A DNA stretch of 64,000 bases from Carettochelys insculpta. Taxonomy: Eukaryota; Chordata; Testudines; Carettochelyidae. A program made the translations under genes and the position numbers. The notes under the pieces were generated by a model. The model saw only the letters and a list, made by a program, of their open reading frames with translations. It did no database searches and was not told the origin of the DNA. Position 1 is the first letter of the stretch. Every line of letters starts with the position of its first letter. The stretch spans positions 271,909,798-271,973,797 of the forward strand of contig NC_134138.1 in NCBI RefSeq assembly GCF_033958435.1. Reading direction: 5' to 3'. Positions 44,480 through 56,080 of the stretch are shown here, piece by piece.

Positions 44480-45934
44480 TCCCTAGGGCAGCTGCCCCCA
44501 CCCTTGACTTGACAGATGGGCATATCCGAGGGATATCCCTGTAGCAGTGGCATGTGTTCCCTGTACCTTGGACCATTCCACACATGGCCACCATGATGGT
44601 GCTGGCCATGCTCCACCCCCCACCCCGCAAACCCCACCCAGGGAACAGGCTAGTGGGGGTGTCCAGCCAAAGGGGAATCCACGCCCAGGTGCTGGGTGCA
44701 GGTTGGCCCTACCTGCCCGCCCCCTGCACACACTTGCAACTTGTGGGTGCTGTCCACCGGAGAGGGTGCTGGATGTCAGCGAAGGCCTGTCCATGTGCCA
44801 GGGGAGCACTCCTTGGTGGTTTGTTGGGGGTGAGGCCATCACAAGTGTTCCCAGGCCACCTTGAGCCCTGGGTTGTGCACTTACTGGAGGGTCCCTCAAA
44901 GAGGTTGAGAGATGCCTGGCTCAAGGTGGCATGGCTGGAAGATGCTGAGTGACCAGGGACCAGGGACCTGTCGGAGAACTTGTCCCCCGACAGGACCTCC
45001 ACCTCCAATGCCAGCTGCAGCGCACTGCCCTGCCCGGACATTCTGGACTGGTCTTCCTCTGCATCTGGCTCTCAGTCCAGTGTAGCAGGGTTCTCCAGGG
45101 CTGCAGTATCCAGGAGGGTCTGGGGTGGAAAGCGGTCATCCCCAGCAAGGAGCCTGTGGAGCTCCCAATAGTACAGGCCAGTGGTGAGAGCCTGCCCTGA
45201 CCATCTGGCACTGTCCCTGGCCCACATGTATGCCTGGCATAGCTCTTTCCCCTTGCACCAGACCTGGTCACTGCTCTGGGCAGGGTGGCCTAGGAAGGCC
45301 AAGCCATTGGCCACTCGCATACTCAGAGGCATTCTGCTGGTTGCCCATGGTGTCACAGAGGATATCCTCATCCTGCCAAACCCACAGAATATCCTGGAGC
45401 TCTGGCTCAGTCTGGGAAGGGTCCCTCCATTTTGTGCCTTGGGCAGGCTCCTGCGACCTTTGGCTGGCTCCCTGGGGGTCCCTTTGGCATCACAGGGCAG
45501 CTGGGTGCTTGTCGTGGTGGCATTGGATGCTGCAGGGGTGGCTGGAGGGTGCATAAAATGCAGTAGCCAACATACTCACTGCCTCCACCCTCTTAGCTTC
45601 TTGTCATGGGGCTTGTGGGTCCTTGCACCTTTAAGAATGGCCAAAGGCAGCAGAGACCATAGAGCCCCAATGGTACTGGCAGGGATGTCTCTGTGCTCCA
45701 TCTGGCTAGGGCCATGGAGGGCTGCTCTTTTGAAAGAAGAGGTCACAAAATCTACACACATTATTTCAGAAGACAGCACTCTTCCTGGTCCGGGAGTGGA
45801 ATAGGGCCTCTGGAAGGGGCACCACATTCTTTCCAAAGGAATTCAAATAAGCACATTTTGTGTGTAGATGCTCCACCTGTTCTTCTGAAACAGCCCTGGC
45901 TAGTCTGAAAGAACATGAGAGTGTAGATGCAGCC
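44480..45934 (-). mobile_element. PIF/Harbinger remnant with ORF1 only
   Basis: The right terminus, read on -, is 'ggctgcatctacactctcat', followed by 'aaagaa'-rich subterminal motifs and an internal 'catctacacacaaaatgtgc' block like that of the MITE at 5113. The body holds a Myb/SANT-like ORF1 remnant. No transposase is found. The left boundary is uncertain. Confidence 0.65.
45072..45554 (-). pseudogene. Harbinger ORF1 (Myb/SANT-like) remnant
   Basis: In PIF/Harbinger elements this gene makes a Myb/SANT-like DNA-binding partner of the transposase. The open minus frame includes LSMRVANGLAFLGHPAQSSD, QVWCKGKELCQAYMWARDSA, and GLYYWELHRLLAGDDRFPPQ. The pattern of a helical 'QV..K.K.L...Y..ARD..' segment followed by '.YY.ELH..L' is that of the third helix of Myb/SANT-like domains in these ORF1 proteins. 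The start is not assured: the first helix with its tryptophan is not in this frame. A downstream frame on the same strand (45041-44709) may continue it. I infer function only from resemblance. Confidence 0.6.
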
Positions 45935-46018
45935 TACATGTCTGCCTATATATTACACTCGCACTATGCTCAGGAGCATGTTTAGTGCTGTTACCTGTTC
46001 CAGTTATACTGGCAAACC

Positions 46019-46090
46019 CATCTGGCTTATGCAAATATATATATATGTAATTTGGAATATATATGGAATTCCACCAAGTGCATTTTTTTC

Positions 46091-46124
<34 letters not shown>

Positions 46125-46125
46125 T
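46019..46125. repeat. (TA)n-rich microsatellite
   Basis: Alternating TA runs at 46035-46047 and 46095-46122. Confidence 0.9.
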
Positions 46126-46353
46126 GTTTAAAATATATGTCTGTCTTCATCCTTAGTGAGAAGAATCTATCTACCTCATAGACCATATTTATCTGTCCCC
46201 ATAGAGCATGGCTATTTATCTACAGGCAAGCAAAACTTCAATATTTTAGGCAAAAACACAAATCTGGACCTTGACATTGTCACCAACATTCCTAACAGCA
46301 AGTATTGTGAGCCCAAAATTTGGATCCACGGAACCTCAAGAGCGACTTTGCTG

Positions 46354-46736
46354 TACAGTAAACTCCCAGTAAGTGCAATTTCAATTTGAGCTTAACTCGC
46401 ATTAACGTGAGTTAAGTGCCAATCAAAAGGAGCACCACCCCCCTCCCGCTGCAGTCCCCTGGCTCCCCCAGCTGGGGGAAGCAGGGACAAGCCACTCTAT
46501 CATGGCTGTCTGCTTGCACAGCTGCGGGAGCCAGGCAGCCAGACAGCTGCTGTGGTGTGGCTTTGCCCCTGGTTTCCCCCGGCTCCTGCAAGCCAAGGGA
46601 AGCCAGGAGTCAGGCTGCTGCCTGGTTCCCAGCTCTCCCACCTACCCCAACTTGCATGAAATTCGAGGTATGCGAAACCAGAGGTATGCGAAGGTGCGCA
46701 GGAGCACAACCCTCTCGTAACTCGGGGGTTACTGTA
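46354..46736. mobile_element. Tigger-like Tc1/mariner MITE
   Basis: The ends 'tacagtaaactcccagta' and inverted 'ctcgggggttactgta' form imperfect terminal repeats bounded by TA, the Tc1/mariner target. The 383-bp GC-rich interior has no transposase. Confidence 0.7.
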
Positions 46737-47352
46737 ATTACAACTGAGTTATCAATACGGCCTGCTTCAGTGGCTCACAGCATGTGGCCAGCCCTAAAGG
46801 AATTGCTAGGGTTTGATTGTAGAGTTTTTCTCTGCAGACTAGGTCTGTTAACCCATGACAGAGCACAGACACAGCCTTCTCTTCAAAGCAGCTGTGAGCA
46901 AACTCTTTATGTTGGGCCTCTCTTTTTGTCCCTGCAGTTAGGAAGGGCCCCCCAACCTGTCTAATGTCATCCAACCTGACAGAAATTTCAGTTATGTTCA
47001 TATAAAAAAACACTAAACCTTTCAGCAACAGTGAGAAAATAAGTCTGTAGAATGTAAAAACTTTATTAATCGGTATATAAATGTGAATACATGGACATAA
47101 AAAGTCATATATTTCAAAATTTCTAATGAGATGGATGTGCCTGAGACTTAGCAGCCAGTCTTGCTGCACCCCCCCTTATGAAATGTCATGACCCCCCAGG
47201 GGGCTGATCCTCCACTTTGCATACCCCTGGTTTAACAGTTTGATACTCAAGCAGTAATCCTTTGAAAAGAGAATAGCATTTATTTAAAGAAGAGAATCAG
47301 TTACAATACTCTCAACAATCAAGACAGGATATGTTGCAATATATGACACATA
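46737..47352. other. Intergenic DNA, possible hAT end
   Basis: No gene. 'catacccctggtttaac' at 47220-47236 resembles a hAT-type terminus, but no partner end is found. Confidence 0.4.
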
Positions 47353-47542
47353 GGCTATGTCCAGACTAGCCCCAAATTTCAAAGGGAGCATGGCAATTAG
47401 GGTGTTGGGAGATTACTAATGAAGTGGTGCAGTGAATACGCAGCACTTCATTGGGCTAAATCTCCCCTGTGGCAACTTCGAAGTGTGAAACTTCAAAGAA
47501 GCCGCTTGCATGTAGCTGCGGGTCAGCCACGGGTACTTCGAA

Positions 47543-47889
47543 AGCAACGAGGGTTCCTGTGGCACCTTATAGACTAACAGAAATGTATGAATAGTAACAG
47601 AGAGGAAGCCGTGCTAGTCTATACACTATCAAAACAAAAAGCAGTCGAGTAGCACTTTAAAGACCAGCAAAATAGTCTGTTTTGCTAGTCTTTAAAGTGC
47701 TACTTGACTGCTTTTTGTTTAGAAATGTATGAGCATAAGCTTTTGTGGGGAAAGACCTGCTTCGTCCGATGCATCTGACGAAGTGGGTCTTTCCCACGAA
47801 AGCTTATGCTCGTACATTTCTGTTAGTCTGTAAAGTGCCACAGGACCCTTCATTGCTTTTGCAGATCCAGACTAACATGGCTGCCCCTT
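47543..47889 (+). mobile_element. Penelope-like hairpin insertion with 12-bp TSD
   Basis: An inverted tail ('gcaacgagggttcctgtggc') is followed by a forward tail ending 'aacatggctgccccttg'. GGGTACTTCGAA repeats directly at 47531-47542 and 47890-47901. The inverted arm is itself split by a second PLE hairpin. Confidence 0.88.
47591..47720 (+). mobile_element. Second Penelope-like hairpin nested in the first, 12-bp TSD
   Basis: It contains inverted 'caaaacaaaaagcagtcgag' and forward 'ctacttgactgctttttgtt' tails meeting at 'gcaaaatagtctgttttgc'. AGAAATGTATGA repeats directly at 47579-47590 and 47721-47732. This is a different PLE tail family from its host. Confidence 0.88.
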
Positions 47890-48139
47890 GGGTACTTCGA
47901 AGTGCCTCAAAATTTTGAGGAGTAAAGGGACTTTGGCTTAGTGAGGGCGCTTCGAAGCACCCATGGCTGACCTGCGGCTACACACAACCCATCACTTGGA
48001 AGTTTCACACTTCGAAGTTGCCTCGGGGGAGATTTAGCCAAATGAAGTGCTGCATATTCACTGCAGCACTTCATTAGTAATCTCCCGACACCCTAATTAG
48101 CACACCCCTTTAAAGTTGGGAGCTAGTCTAGACACAGCC

Positions 48140-48356
48140 ATACTGGAACTCAATGGCATTGCATTTCAAAATCATACGTTAAAGCAACATGATTGACTAC
48201 ATAGGGCAAATAATGGATGCAGTGCTATATGCACATTAATTCCCTCTACACTCATGTATAAAACCTTTAATACAATGCTATAATATTTCACTGAATTTAT
48301 TACAATGTAACTGAAAAACTCCTTTTACATGTGTTTAAGGCACCATTACAGTATTA
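48140..48356. other. Short intergenic spacer
   Basis: No feature recognised between the MITE and the next PLE. Confidence 0.5.
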
Positions 48357-48366
48357 TGTTTTAAAG

Positions 48367-49308
48367 CAGTCAAGTAGCACTTTGAAGACTAACAAAATAA
48401 TTTATTAGGTGAGCTTTCGTGGGACAGACCCACTTCTTCAGACCATAGCCATACCAGAACAGACTCAATATTTAAGGCATAGAGAACCAAAAATAGTAAT
48501 CAAGGTTGACAAATCAGAAAAAAGTTACCAAAGTGAGCAAATCAGAGAGCAGAGGGGCGGGGGGTGGGGAGTCAAGAATTAGATGAAGCCAAGTATGCCA
48601 AAGAGCCCCTATAATGTCCCAGAAAATTTGCATCCTAGTTCAAACCAAGTGTTAATATGTCGAATTTGAATTTGAAAGCAAGTTTAGCAGTCTCTCTTTC
48701 CAAAGTAGTGTGAAAATTCTTCTTCAATAAGACGCAAACTCCTAAGTCATTAACAGAATGGCCCACTTCGTTAAAATGTAGACTAACTGGTTTGTGGCTC
48801 AGGAATGTTTTGATGTCTGTTTTGTGCCCATTAACTCTTTGTTTGAGAGAGTTTGAAGTCTGTCCAATATACAAAGCATCTGGGCATTGTTGGCACATGA
48901 TGGCATATATGATGTTAAGGAACATGAGATGTGCCCATGATTCTGTGAATAACCAGGTTAGGTCCAGTGATGGTATCACCAGATGTGGACATAGCTGGCA
49001 GCGGGCTTTGTTGCAGGGAAAAGTCCTAGGACTGGTATTCCTGCGGTATAGACTGTGGCTATTGGTTAGAATCCTCATAAGGTTGTGAGGTTGTCTGTAG
49101 CAGAGAACAGGCCTGTCACCCCTCCGATTTGCTCACCTTGATAATTTTTTTCTGATTTGTCCTCCTTGCGTACTGTTTTTGGTTCTCTGTGCCTTAAATA
49201 TTGAGTCTGTTCTGGCCTGGCTATGCTCTGAAGAAGTGGGTCTGTCCCACGAAAGCTCACCCAATAAATTATTTTGTCAGTCTTCAAAGTGCTGCTTGGC
49301 TGCTTTTT
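48367..49308 (-). mobile_element. Penelope-like element with GIY-YIG remnant and inverted tail
   Basis: A minus-oriented body (3' end at 48367, tail 'gctacttgactgctt' in antisense) is joined at about 49085 to a plus-oriented tail ('gaagaagtgggtctgtccca', 'aaagtgctgcttggctgc'). TGTTTTAAAG is present at both sides (48357-48366 and 49309-49318), a 10-bp duplication, although part of it resembles the tail end itself. Confidence 0.82.
48635..49078 (-). pseudogene. GIY-YIG endonuclease C-terminal domain of a Penelope-like element
   Basis: PLE proteins join a telomerase-like reverse transcriptase to a GIY-YIG nuclease that nicks the target DNA. The 147-residue frame holds cysteines at about 22, 27 and 30 and a CQQC pair at 62-65, the Zn-finger-like pattern of these elements. 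It then shows IIYAI (a GIY-variant) at 56-60, ALYIGQT at 68-74, the catalytic-type R81 in LKQRVNGHK, and a conserved tail VSLHFNEVGHSVNDLG followed by LAFKFKFDILTLGLN. The reverse transcriptase and linker are missing upstream, where the frame breaks into an inverted tail. It is a 5'-truncated, inactive copy. Confidence 0.88.
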
Positions 49309-49795
49309 TGTTTTAAAGAACATTAAGTATTAGCACCACTGATGGGTGTGGGGGGCAGTTGCAACAAGGCCCAGTGATCTATCTGGTCTATGGCTCTGGG
49401 CTGCAGCTGCTGGAGCTTTAAGTTGCCACTGGCGCCCTGCATGCTGTGCCCCAGGCGGTGGTGAGGACTGGCTGGGGGATGCACAGTCCAGTCCAGGCAG
49501 TGCTGATATCTGGGTACCCCTTATCCCATCCCTTCTGCCTTAGGCCCTGCTCTTTCCACAAGGTCCAGTGTCCAGCCCCTCCTCCTGTTTCCCAGGGCCC
49601 GGCGAAGTCTGTCACTAGCCTTGTTAAGTACTAATATTCTATGGAATGCGGCCAATCAATCATAGGATGGGTGAGGTGGACTCCATTTGAAAACAGGCAT
49701 CCAACTTTATTTGCAATCATGCTTATGTGTTCCTAATTATTAAAAAGAAACCATATGCTTACTCTCTTTCTTTATATTCCCTCTGTAACATCTAA
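49309..49795. other. Intergenic DNA without identified features
   Basis: No gene or named repeat recognised. Confidence 0.45.
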
Positions 49796-50090
49796 GGCAG
49801 GGGTAAGGAATCTTTATTGCACCAAGGGCCACTGACCCACAGAAAAATCAGTTGGGGCTACACACTGGTGAGAAGCAAATAGACAAAAGGAAAAACACTC
49901 ACTGGAGAGAAGGAGATTAAAAGAACCCTCACAGATGTGGCCCCCCAACTTGGAAGCTGTGGAAAAAGACAGGGATGTGGAGTCTAGAAGGGAGGTGAGG
50001 TTCAGGGCTGGGAGCGCGAGGTCTGGGTGGGAAGAGGATGCAGTGGCACGCTGGGGGGTGGAGAAAAGGTGCAGGGTCTGGGTTTTATTT
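49796..50090. repeat. Possible hAT-like repeat fragment
   Basis: It starts 'aggcaggggtaaggaatctt' and continues 'gcaccaagggccac', typical of a common hAT-derived repeat end, followed by 'gggagcgcgaggtctggg' type sequence. No right terminus is seen. Confidence 0.45.
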
Positions 50091-51689
50091 TGGATATCTT
50101 AAAAAAGGATTTGATTGTTTAAGTATATTAAAAGGAATTCCACCAAGCACATTTTTTCTTCATCCCAATAAACTCTTACCATTCACTATGTTGTTTTAAT
50201 AAAGGGACAGAGCCAATTTAGTTTCCACTAACTTTTTCCTCCAGTTTTCAAACCTTACACATTGATTTAGCTGTGCCAAAACAGAACACTACTCCAAATA
50301 ATTTCTCTGTGTTAACTCTTTTCTGTAAGGTTTATTGAGAAGTAATCCTATTACAGGTTCATCCTTTTTTTGGATCATCTGGGCTCAGTCTTTATCGACA
50401 TTCAATCAGTTATGTCAGTTCAGATAACTTTGCTTAGTTTGGTGATTCTGTCTCTTTTCTGTATGGGTTTGTGTGAAATAACTCCTTTCCCAGCACATAC
50501 CATTTTCCTGGTACAATCAAATCTTAATTCTGGTTTAAGTTATGAAAAGGGGAAGCTGTATACTGAATTTGGTGGTCTCAGCTCTTACTGTTTAGGAGGA
50601 GTTCTTGATCAAATAGACAAACTCTCTAAAATATATAATAGACACAGTAGATACAAACTATTAATATCATATTTTCATATAATAAAATCAAAATGAAATG
50701 AAGTCAAATGATCATCTCAAAAAGACATATTTTCTCCTCATCAAAACAAACCACAGCATTATCATTTTACGGAATGAAATGAGAAAGTCGTTCCTTCCAC
50801 TGGGGAAAGGAAATGAAACCAGCAAGAGCAATATTGCTGCCTTTTCCAGGTCATTAAAATCCCCCTGAACTGGAAGGATAAACAAGAAGAGGACTGAATA
50901 CAATATCACACCAGAATATTTTATGAAAGAATGTAGACTTTCTGAATAATGCAATTCTTTACAGCAGGAGAATTGAAATATGTATGTATAAGGTATCTCA
51001 GTAGAACAAGGAGCTACTATAACAATGAATAATGTTTTCTTCCCAGGTGAGACACCTCTTTAAAGGATTTGACAGACTCCTTATCTCTGTTCGCTGACCT
51101 AGATGTTTTGGTGAGTGGCTGCCTACCACTCCCCAAAATGATATGTGCTCCCCACCAAAAGTGAACCAATAAATCAGTCCATGTCTTTCATGGAAATGAT
51201 GCTGTTACTTGATGGGAGGGGGCTGTGTTGCAGGAAGAATGAAGATGAAGGGAGGGTTATTTTCCAAAATACTGACAGGCAGCTGTGCTATCGGCCCCCT
51301 CCACCCTGCCCCCGGGTCCATCTGCCATGAGCCCTCTGTGGACCTTGGAATAGTGGTGGGCACCTGTGCCATCAGCCTCCTTCATCCCCACCCAGGTCCC
51401 TCTGCCATGAGTCCTCTGCAGACCCTGGCGTAGCAGCAGGTAGCTTTGCTATCGGTACCAGCCCCTTCCAGCCCCACACGGGTCCCTCTGCAGAGTTCTC
51501 CACTAGTCCCCTCAACGATTTGAGCACCCTGCCACACATGGGTACCCAAAAATCACCCCGAGGTTGTTATAAAAAGAGTACATTTATTTATTGGGGGAGA
51601 GGGTTAAGTGGCAGGGAAAATAAGATTGTCAAGGGTGGTGGAATGGCCTTTTACAGTGGCTGTTGAGATTAGACTGGCTGGCTGTCCTC
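50091..51689. other. Intergenic DNA without identified features
   Basis: No gene or confidently named repeat. Short repeated phrases ('ccctctgccatgagccctc') between 51300 and 51500 suggest an irregular duplicated motif of about 80-100 bp. Confidence 0.45.
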
Positions 51690-52013
51690 GTCCTTGCCAA
51701 CCGGCCCATCATAAGTGCTGATTTCAAAATAAAAATAGCCGTGCCACTGGAGTTCCTTCAGATGGGTGCCCTGAGTTTGAAATTACCTTCTTCCCCGCAA
51801 AAAATTGGGAAGAAGAGTGCTTTTGAAATCGGGGCACCCTTTCGAAGGAACCCTGTCTACATGGCTATTTTTAGTTCAAAATCATCATTTTCAATGGGCT
51901 GGGTGGCCACCCTTATGCAAAGGAGGTGCTGAATATTCAGCACATCATTTGCATTTTGGATGTCCATAATTTACATGCCCCTTCCAAAAGGGAGGGGTAG
52001 TGCAGCCATGGCC
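51690..52013. mobile_element. Harbinger-type MITE, left end unclear
   Basis: The right end '...gaggggtagtgcagccatggcc' (last 20 nt) and the interior 'aaggaggtgctgaatattcagc' match the palindromic MITE families. The left end is not resolved. Confidence 0.55.
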
Positions 52014-52015
52014 TA

Positions 52016-52423
52016 GGTGTGTCTACACAGCAGCGTTATTCCAAAATAAGCTGTTCTGGTAAAGCTATTCTAGACTAGCTTATTTTGAAATATTGTTATA
52101 CACAAAATTCAATTAAAATTAGCACTTAGCTATTTCAAAATACAGCATCTACACACACTGAGCCTATTTCAAAATACAGCCATTGGACACACTATGGATT
52201 ATTTTGAAAGAGGGTCTATTCCCTATCTACACAGCCCCTATTTCAAAATAGCTATTTTGGAATAGGTGCTATTCCTTGCAGAATGAGGTTTACCCATTTC
52301 AAAATAAGCCAACTGATATTCTGAAAGTATTTCAAAATAGTGGTTACATCATGTGGGCACTAGCAAAATCATTTCAAAATAACTGATGTTATTCCAAAAT
52401 AACTGTGCTTTGTAGACCTACCC
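52016..52423. mobile_element. MITE, 'tatttcaaaataa' family
   Basis: It starts 'ggtgtgtctacacagcagcg' and ends 'gctttgtagacctaccc'. Interior motifs match 27003-27804 without the nested insertion. Only two bases (TA) separate it from the preceding MITE. Confidence 0.75.
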
Positions 52424-52693
52424 CTTGTCTCATTTGTTCTCTTTGTAGTCAGGATAAAGCTCATCTGTGCAGGAGACAAAAAAGTCTTGGAGGAAAGCAT
52501 AATGAGAAAAGAACTCTCTCGGGAGCTAAGGACTATCAGAGATCCCACCATTTCCAGCTCATGTCTTTGGCCTTGCTGACTTGATGCTCAATGCATGACT
52601 GGAAGGTGCCTAGATAATGTGGTAATGGGAGTGCTATAAATGCTTCTGTAGACGTGAAGTGAGATTTTTTCATAGACCTGTTAGGGAGGTATA

Positions 52694-52890
52694 TCTTTCT
52701 CATAGAACAGGAAGGGACATTCAGAGGTCATCAAGCCCAGTCTCATGCCTTCATAGCAGGACTTATCACCATCCCTAACTCTATTTTTTTTAAGTTATTT
52801 GCCCCAGACCTCTAAATGGCTTCCTCACGGATTAAGCTCACAAGCCTGAGTTTAGCACAAGCCACTAAGCTGCTCTCCCCACAACCTAAT
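52694..52890 (-). mobile_element. tRNA-derived SINE with CR1-like tail
   Basis: On the minus strand the 5' head resembles a tRNA: an A-box-like 'agcttagtggcttgtgc' and a B-box-like 'cttgtgagcttaatcc'. The body has 'gccatttagaggtctggggc' and the tail 'gaatgtcccttcctgttcta', which resembles CR1 ends. This is the standard structure of turtle tRNA-SINEs mobilised by CR1. Confidence 0.75.
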
Positions 52891-55800
52891 TGTTCAATAC
52901 ATCATAAACTTGACTTCCATGGGACAGTAAATCAGTCGTTGATTTCCATGGAGCATTTCTGATTGAGATCAGTTGAAAATTCAGTCATAAAAACTTTAAG
53001 AGGTATATAACCAGTTTCACAGAAGTTGGATGGTTCCTTGCTACTAGTCATTGTAACCTACTAGGTATTCAATTAAAAAAAAAACAGGGGTGACGTAAGA
53101 CTTGTTTCCCTATGAAACATAGGCTGGGAGTTAGCAGAGGTAATTCCTACCACTACTAGTGGCTTTTTCTGTGACAAGGAAAGTTAGTTGATGCTTTCCT
53201 GAGAGGTATAAAATCTGATGACTATGGAATGACTATCCACGTGGTAGCTAACAGAACTCTCTTGCAGCTGGCCAGACTCCCGGCATCAGTGAAACCTATG
53301 GCAAAACTCCTGTTGGCTTCAGTAGGGCCAGAATCTGACCCTTCATATTTCTGATTTGAAGGAGTTTGGTGTGATAAGTCCTATGCTGTGGGATGGTTTT
53401 CTTCCTGTGAAACACATTTTGAAAATGCTTTATGTGACATGTGTAGTCTGAAACCACCCCACTGATGTTAGCAGGAATTTGGTTATTGACTTTAAAAGGA
53501 GCAGGATTCATGCTTGGTGCAATTTGGGGCAAAACAAGTAGTTCCCTAGAATTCTTCATGAGCCTTGGGTGAAATTACCCTTTAGCAGAGATAGTTTGAG
53601 ATTCCAGAGAGGAAGAGGCAGTGCTACCTCTGAAGGAAAGAAGTCCACCAGATTCCTTCAAACAATTGCCCTCTTGAGAATTCAGTCCTCAAAGACAGAA
53701 ACCTAATGAAAGCCACTAATAGCACGTCTAGAGGTTAAATGGAAAAGAATTCTGCCAGAATTCTTAAGAGCTTCAAAATGTGTTCCCAAACTTTACTGAG
53801 ATAAAAAGTTGAAATCTCAAAAATTTTCATGAATCGAGTATAAAAGATATCAGATTAGATCAAATCAAACCTTTCATTTCAATAATTAATAAATATTTAA
53901 TTTCAATTTCAACCGTATAAACCTGCTAACATTTCTAAGTTAATGTTCATTTTGGACCAAAAAGTGAAACTTTTTTAGTCTGAAAATTTCAAAATAGAAC
54001 ATTTCAACAATTTTAAAAATCCCTTTTATCTTTGATTTGGAATACTTGCTAAACCCCCACCATATACTGCTGTTTAATTTGCAATAACTAGATATTTTCC
54101 AATGGAAAAATGTTTCATTGGAAAATTCCCAACCAGCTCTCATTTTGAGCTCTCTACCACAAGACCAGTTCCATGGGATTTATTGACAGTGAATCCTAAT
54201 TCAGCCTCCCTCCTAAACTTCAACCAGTCACCTAAATCTAAACCAAATCTGAATAACTCCCACCCCATCCATGGCTTCTATTCAAACTTGTTATTACTGC
54301 TGTCATCAATTTCTATGAAGTCCTCTATTCAGTACGATCGCTGCTGTATCTTTATGCCAGGTGTTTATACAATTCTTGGTAGCAGTGTCCCATGCCTTAC
54401 TTCATCAAAGAACATGATTTCATTACCTTAATAAAGAGCTAGCTCAGGGAATGCATTTATCATCTCCCTGCTACCATGACATGCACAAGTGTTGTCTAAT
54501 GTATCATATTCCTCTTATAAATCTTTCTTTACTGTCCCATGGCAGACTGCCTTAAAATGTCCCAATTAAGATTTTCTGCAATTTTCAGCTTACAGCACAG
54601 TCCTCGTTTACCAGCTTCTGAATCATTACCTTAATTGGCTAGTGATGGCTGCCAAATGAATTCATGGTGTGCACTTCCCAGATACCTCTGGCTGCTAATT
54701 CTGCATAGTTCAAGGTGATTGCTACCAGGATAACCTCACTGAAATTTACTAAAATGTGAATCAAAGCCACAGTGGCAGATCTGTCCTTAAAACAACTGAA
54801 TTATAGGATGCACTAGCATTTCTTCTCATTATTTTCTACTCGTGTCTTTCTTCTTGGCCTGCCTTTTAAAAGTTCTGCCTATTAAAGCAAGCAGTATGTA
54901 ACGCAGGCTCTTGTGAAATTTTCAAGATGGGTTTAATTTATGACAAGGGAGTGTGGTCTGAGGGATAGATTTTGGTTTGGCCTACTTGCCAATGCAGAAG
55001 AGGAAAAAAGGATAAAAACCACTTCCATATCCTTACTCAGGCTACCAAAAACAGGTCTGGCAGAATATGGGGGTGGGAAGGTTTGGAAATTGGGCAAGCA
55101 AGCGAAGGGAGTGCTGGATCACAGGACCCTTCTACTGGCAATTGGAGCAGTTGATTGTATTCTTTGGTGCTGGTACATGACAGCGGCAAATTAGCAAAAT
55201 ACTATGCATGGAGATGTGAGGCCAGATCTCACCAACATAGGGGAGCAAAGGGGCAGTAGCACAGGGGCCAGCATTTCAAAGGGGGCCAGAACAGCCATTG
55301 CAGTGCTGCACGGCCACTTCACACAGCTGGGGTGGGGGGCGGTCCAGCACCACAATCCAAGAGGCACTGTGGGCTAACTGCCCTAGGCCACGCCCCTTCA
55401 ACCCTTGGCCCCACTCCTTCCGGGAGTGAGGAAATAGGCCCTCCTCAGACCTTACCCCAGAGTCCACGGTGGCTGTCAGCCCCATTGTGCGAGGCTGGTT
55501 GACTCCTGAGCCACCAGCCCTGTCCATTCTCCTGAGACCCCAAGGCCAGAGCCCCAATCTCACCTCCTTCTTGTGGCCAGAGGCGCCCCAGGCTGGCCAG
55601 ATCACTGTGCCATCCACATGAAACCGAAGGAGCCCCAGACCAGCTGGATCCCTGAGCGCCCACTTTCTGCCCCCCCCACATGGCCAGCTCACTTCCCTGT
55701 GCCAAGTCTTAGCCTCCATGGCCCTTCATACCTGTCTCCTGTGCACACACATCTACTGTGGAGCAGGAAAGCTACAGAGCTCATCTACAGCAGAGCAGAA

Positions 55801-56077
55801 AGCACACCTCCCTTTACTGAGGGCTGTGCCCAAAGTCAAAGCCTGCCTGCTTCCCACTCCTTCTGTGCATTTTCTACCCTGTATGTGTGGGGCAGGTGTA
55901 ATTATCATTCTTGCTAATGCCCTCCAGGCACTAGTTATCTGGAAAGGATCCAAAATAAAGTAGAGCTGCTGCTCTTCCTCTCCTTGTGCAATGGCCAGGA
56001 AAACTAGCCAGATTCACAAGGCAACCAGGCTGCAACAAGGAAGGAGAGGAGCTCCCTGTAGAGTGGGGACTGGACTC
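52891..56077. other. Intergenic DNA without identified genes
   Basis: No splice-flanked exon or named repeat. A segment at 55245-55330 resembles the GC-rich dispersed repeat of 11893-12215. The 'aactcctgttggcttcagta' phrase at 53306 is a common dispersed amniote motif. Confidence 0.45.
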
Positions 56078-56080
56078 AAT

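Larger units (their letters stand above)
47353..48139. mobile_element. Palindromic Harbinger-type MITE interrupted by nested PLE insertions
   Basis: The termini 'ggctatgtccagactagccc' and inverted 'gggagctagtctagacacagcc' (last 20 nt) are flanked by ATA (47350-47352 and 48140-48142). The arms share 'gcacttcatt', 'ggagatt' and 'gtgaaacttc' blocks. Removing 47543-47901 rejoins the MITE at 'gggtacttcgaa'. Confidence 0.85.

Noticed and set aside
45181..45804. A 207-codon plus-strand frame
   Set aside because: It is antisense to the Harbinger ORF1 remnant, whose minus-strand frame shows family motifs; the plus frame shows none.
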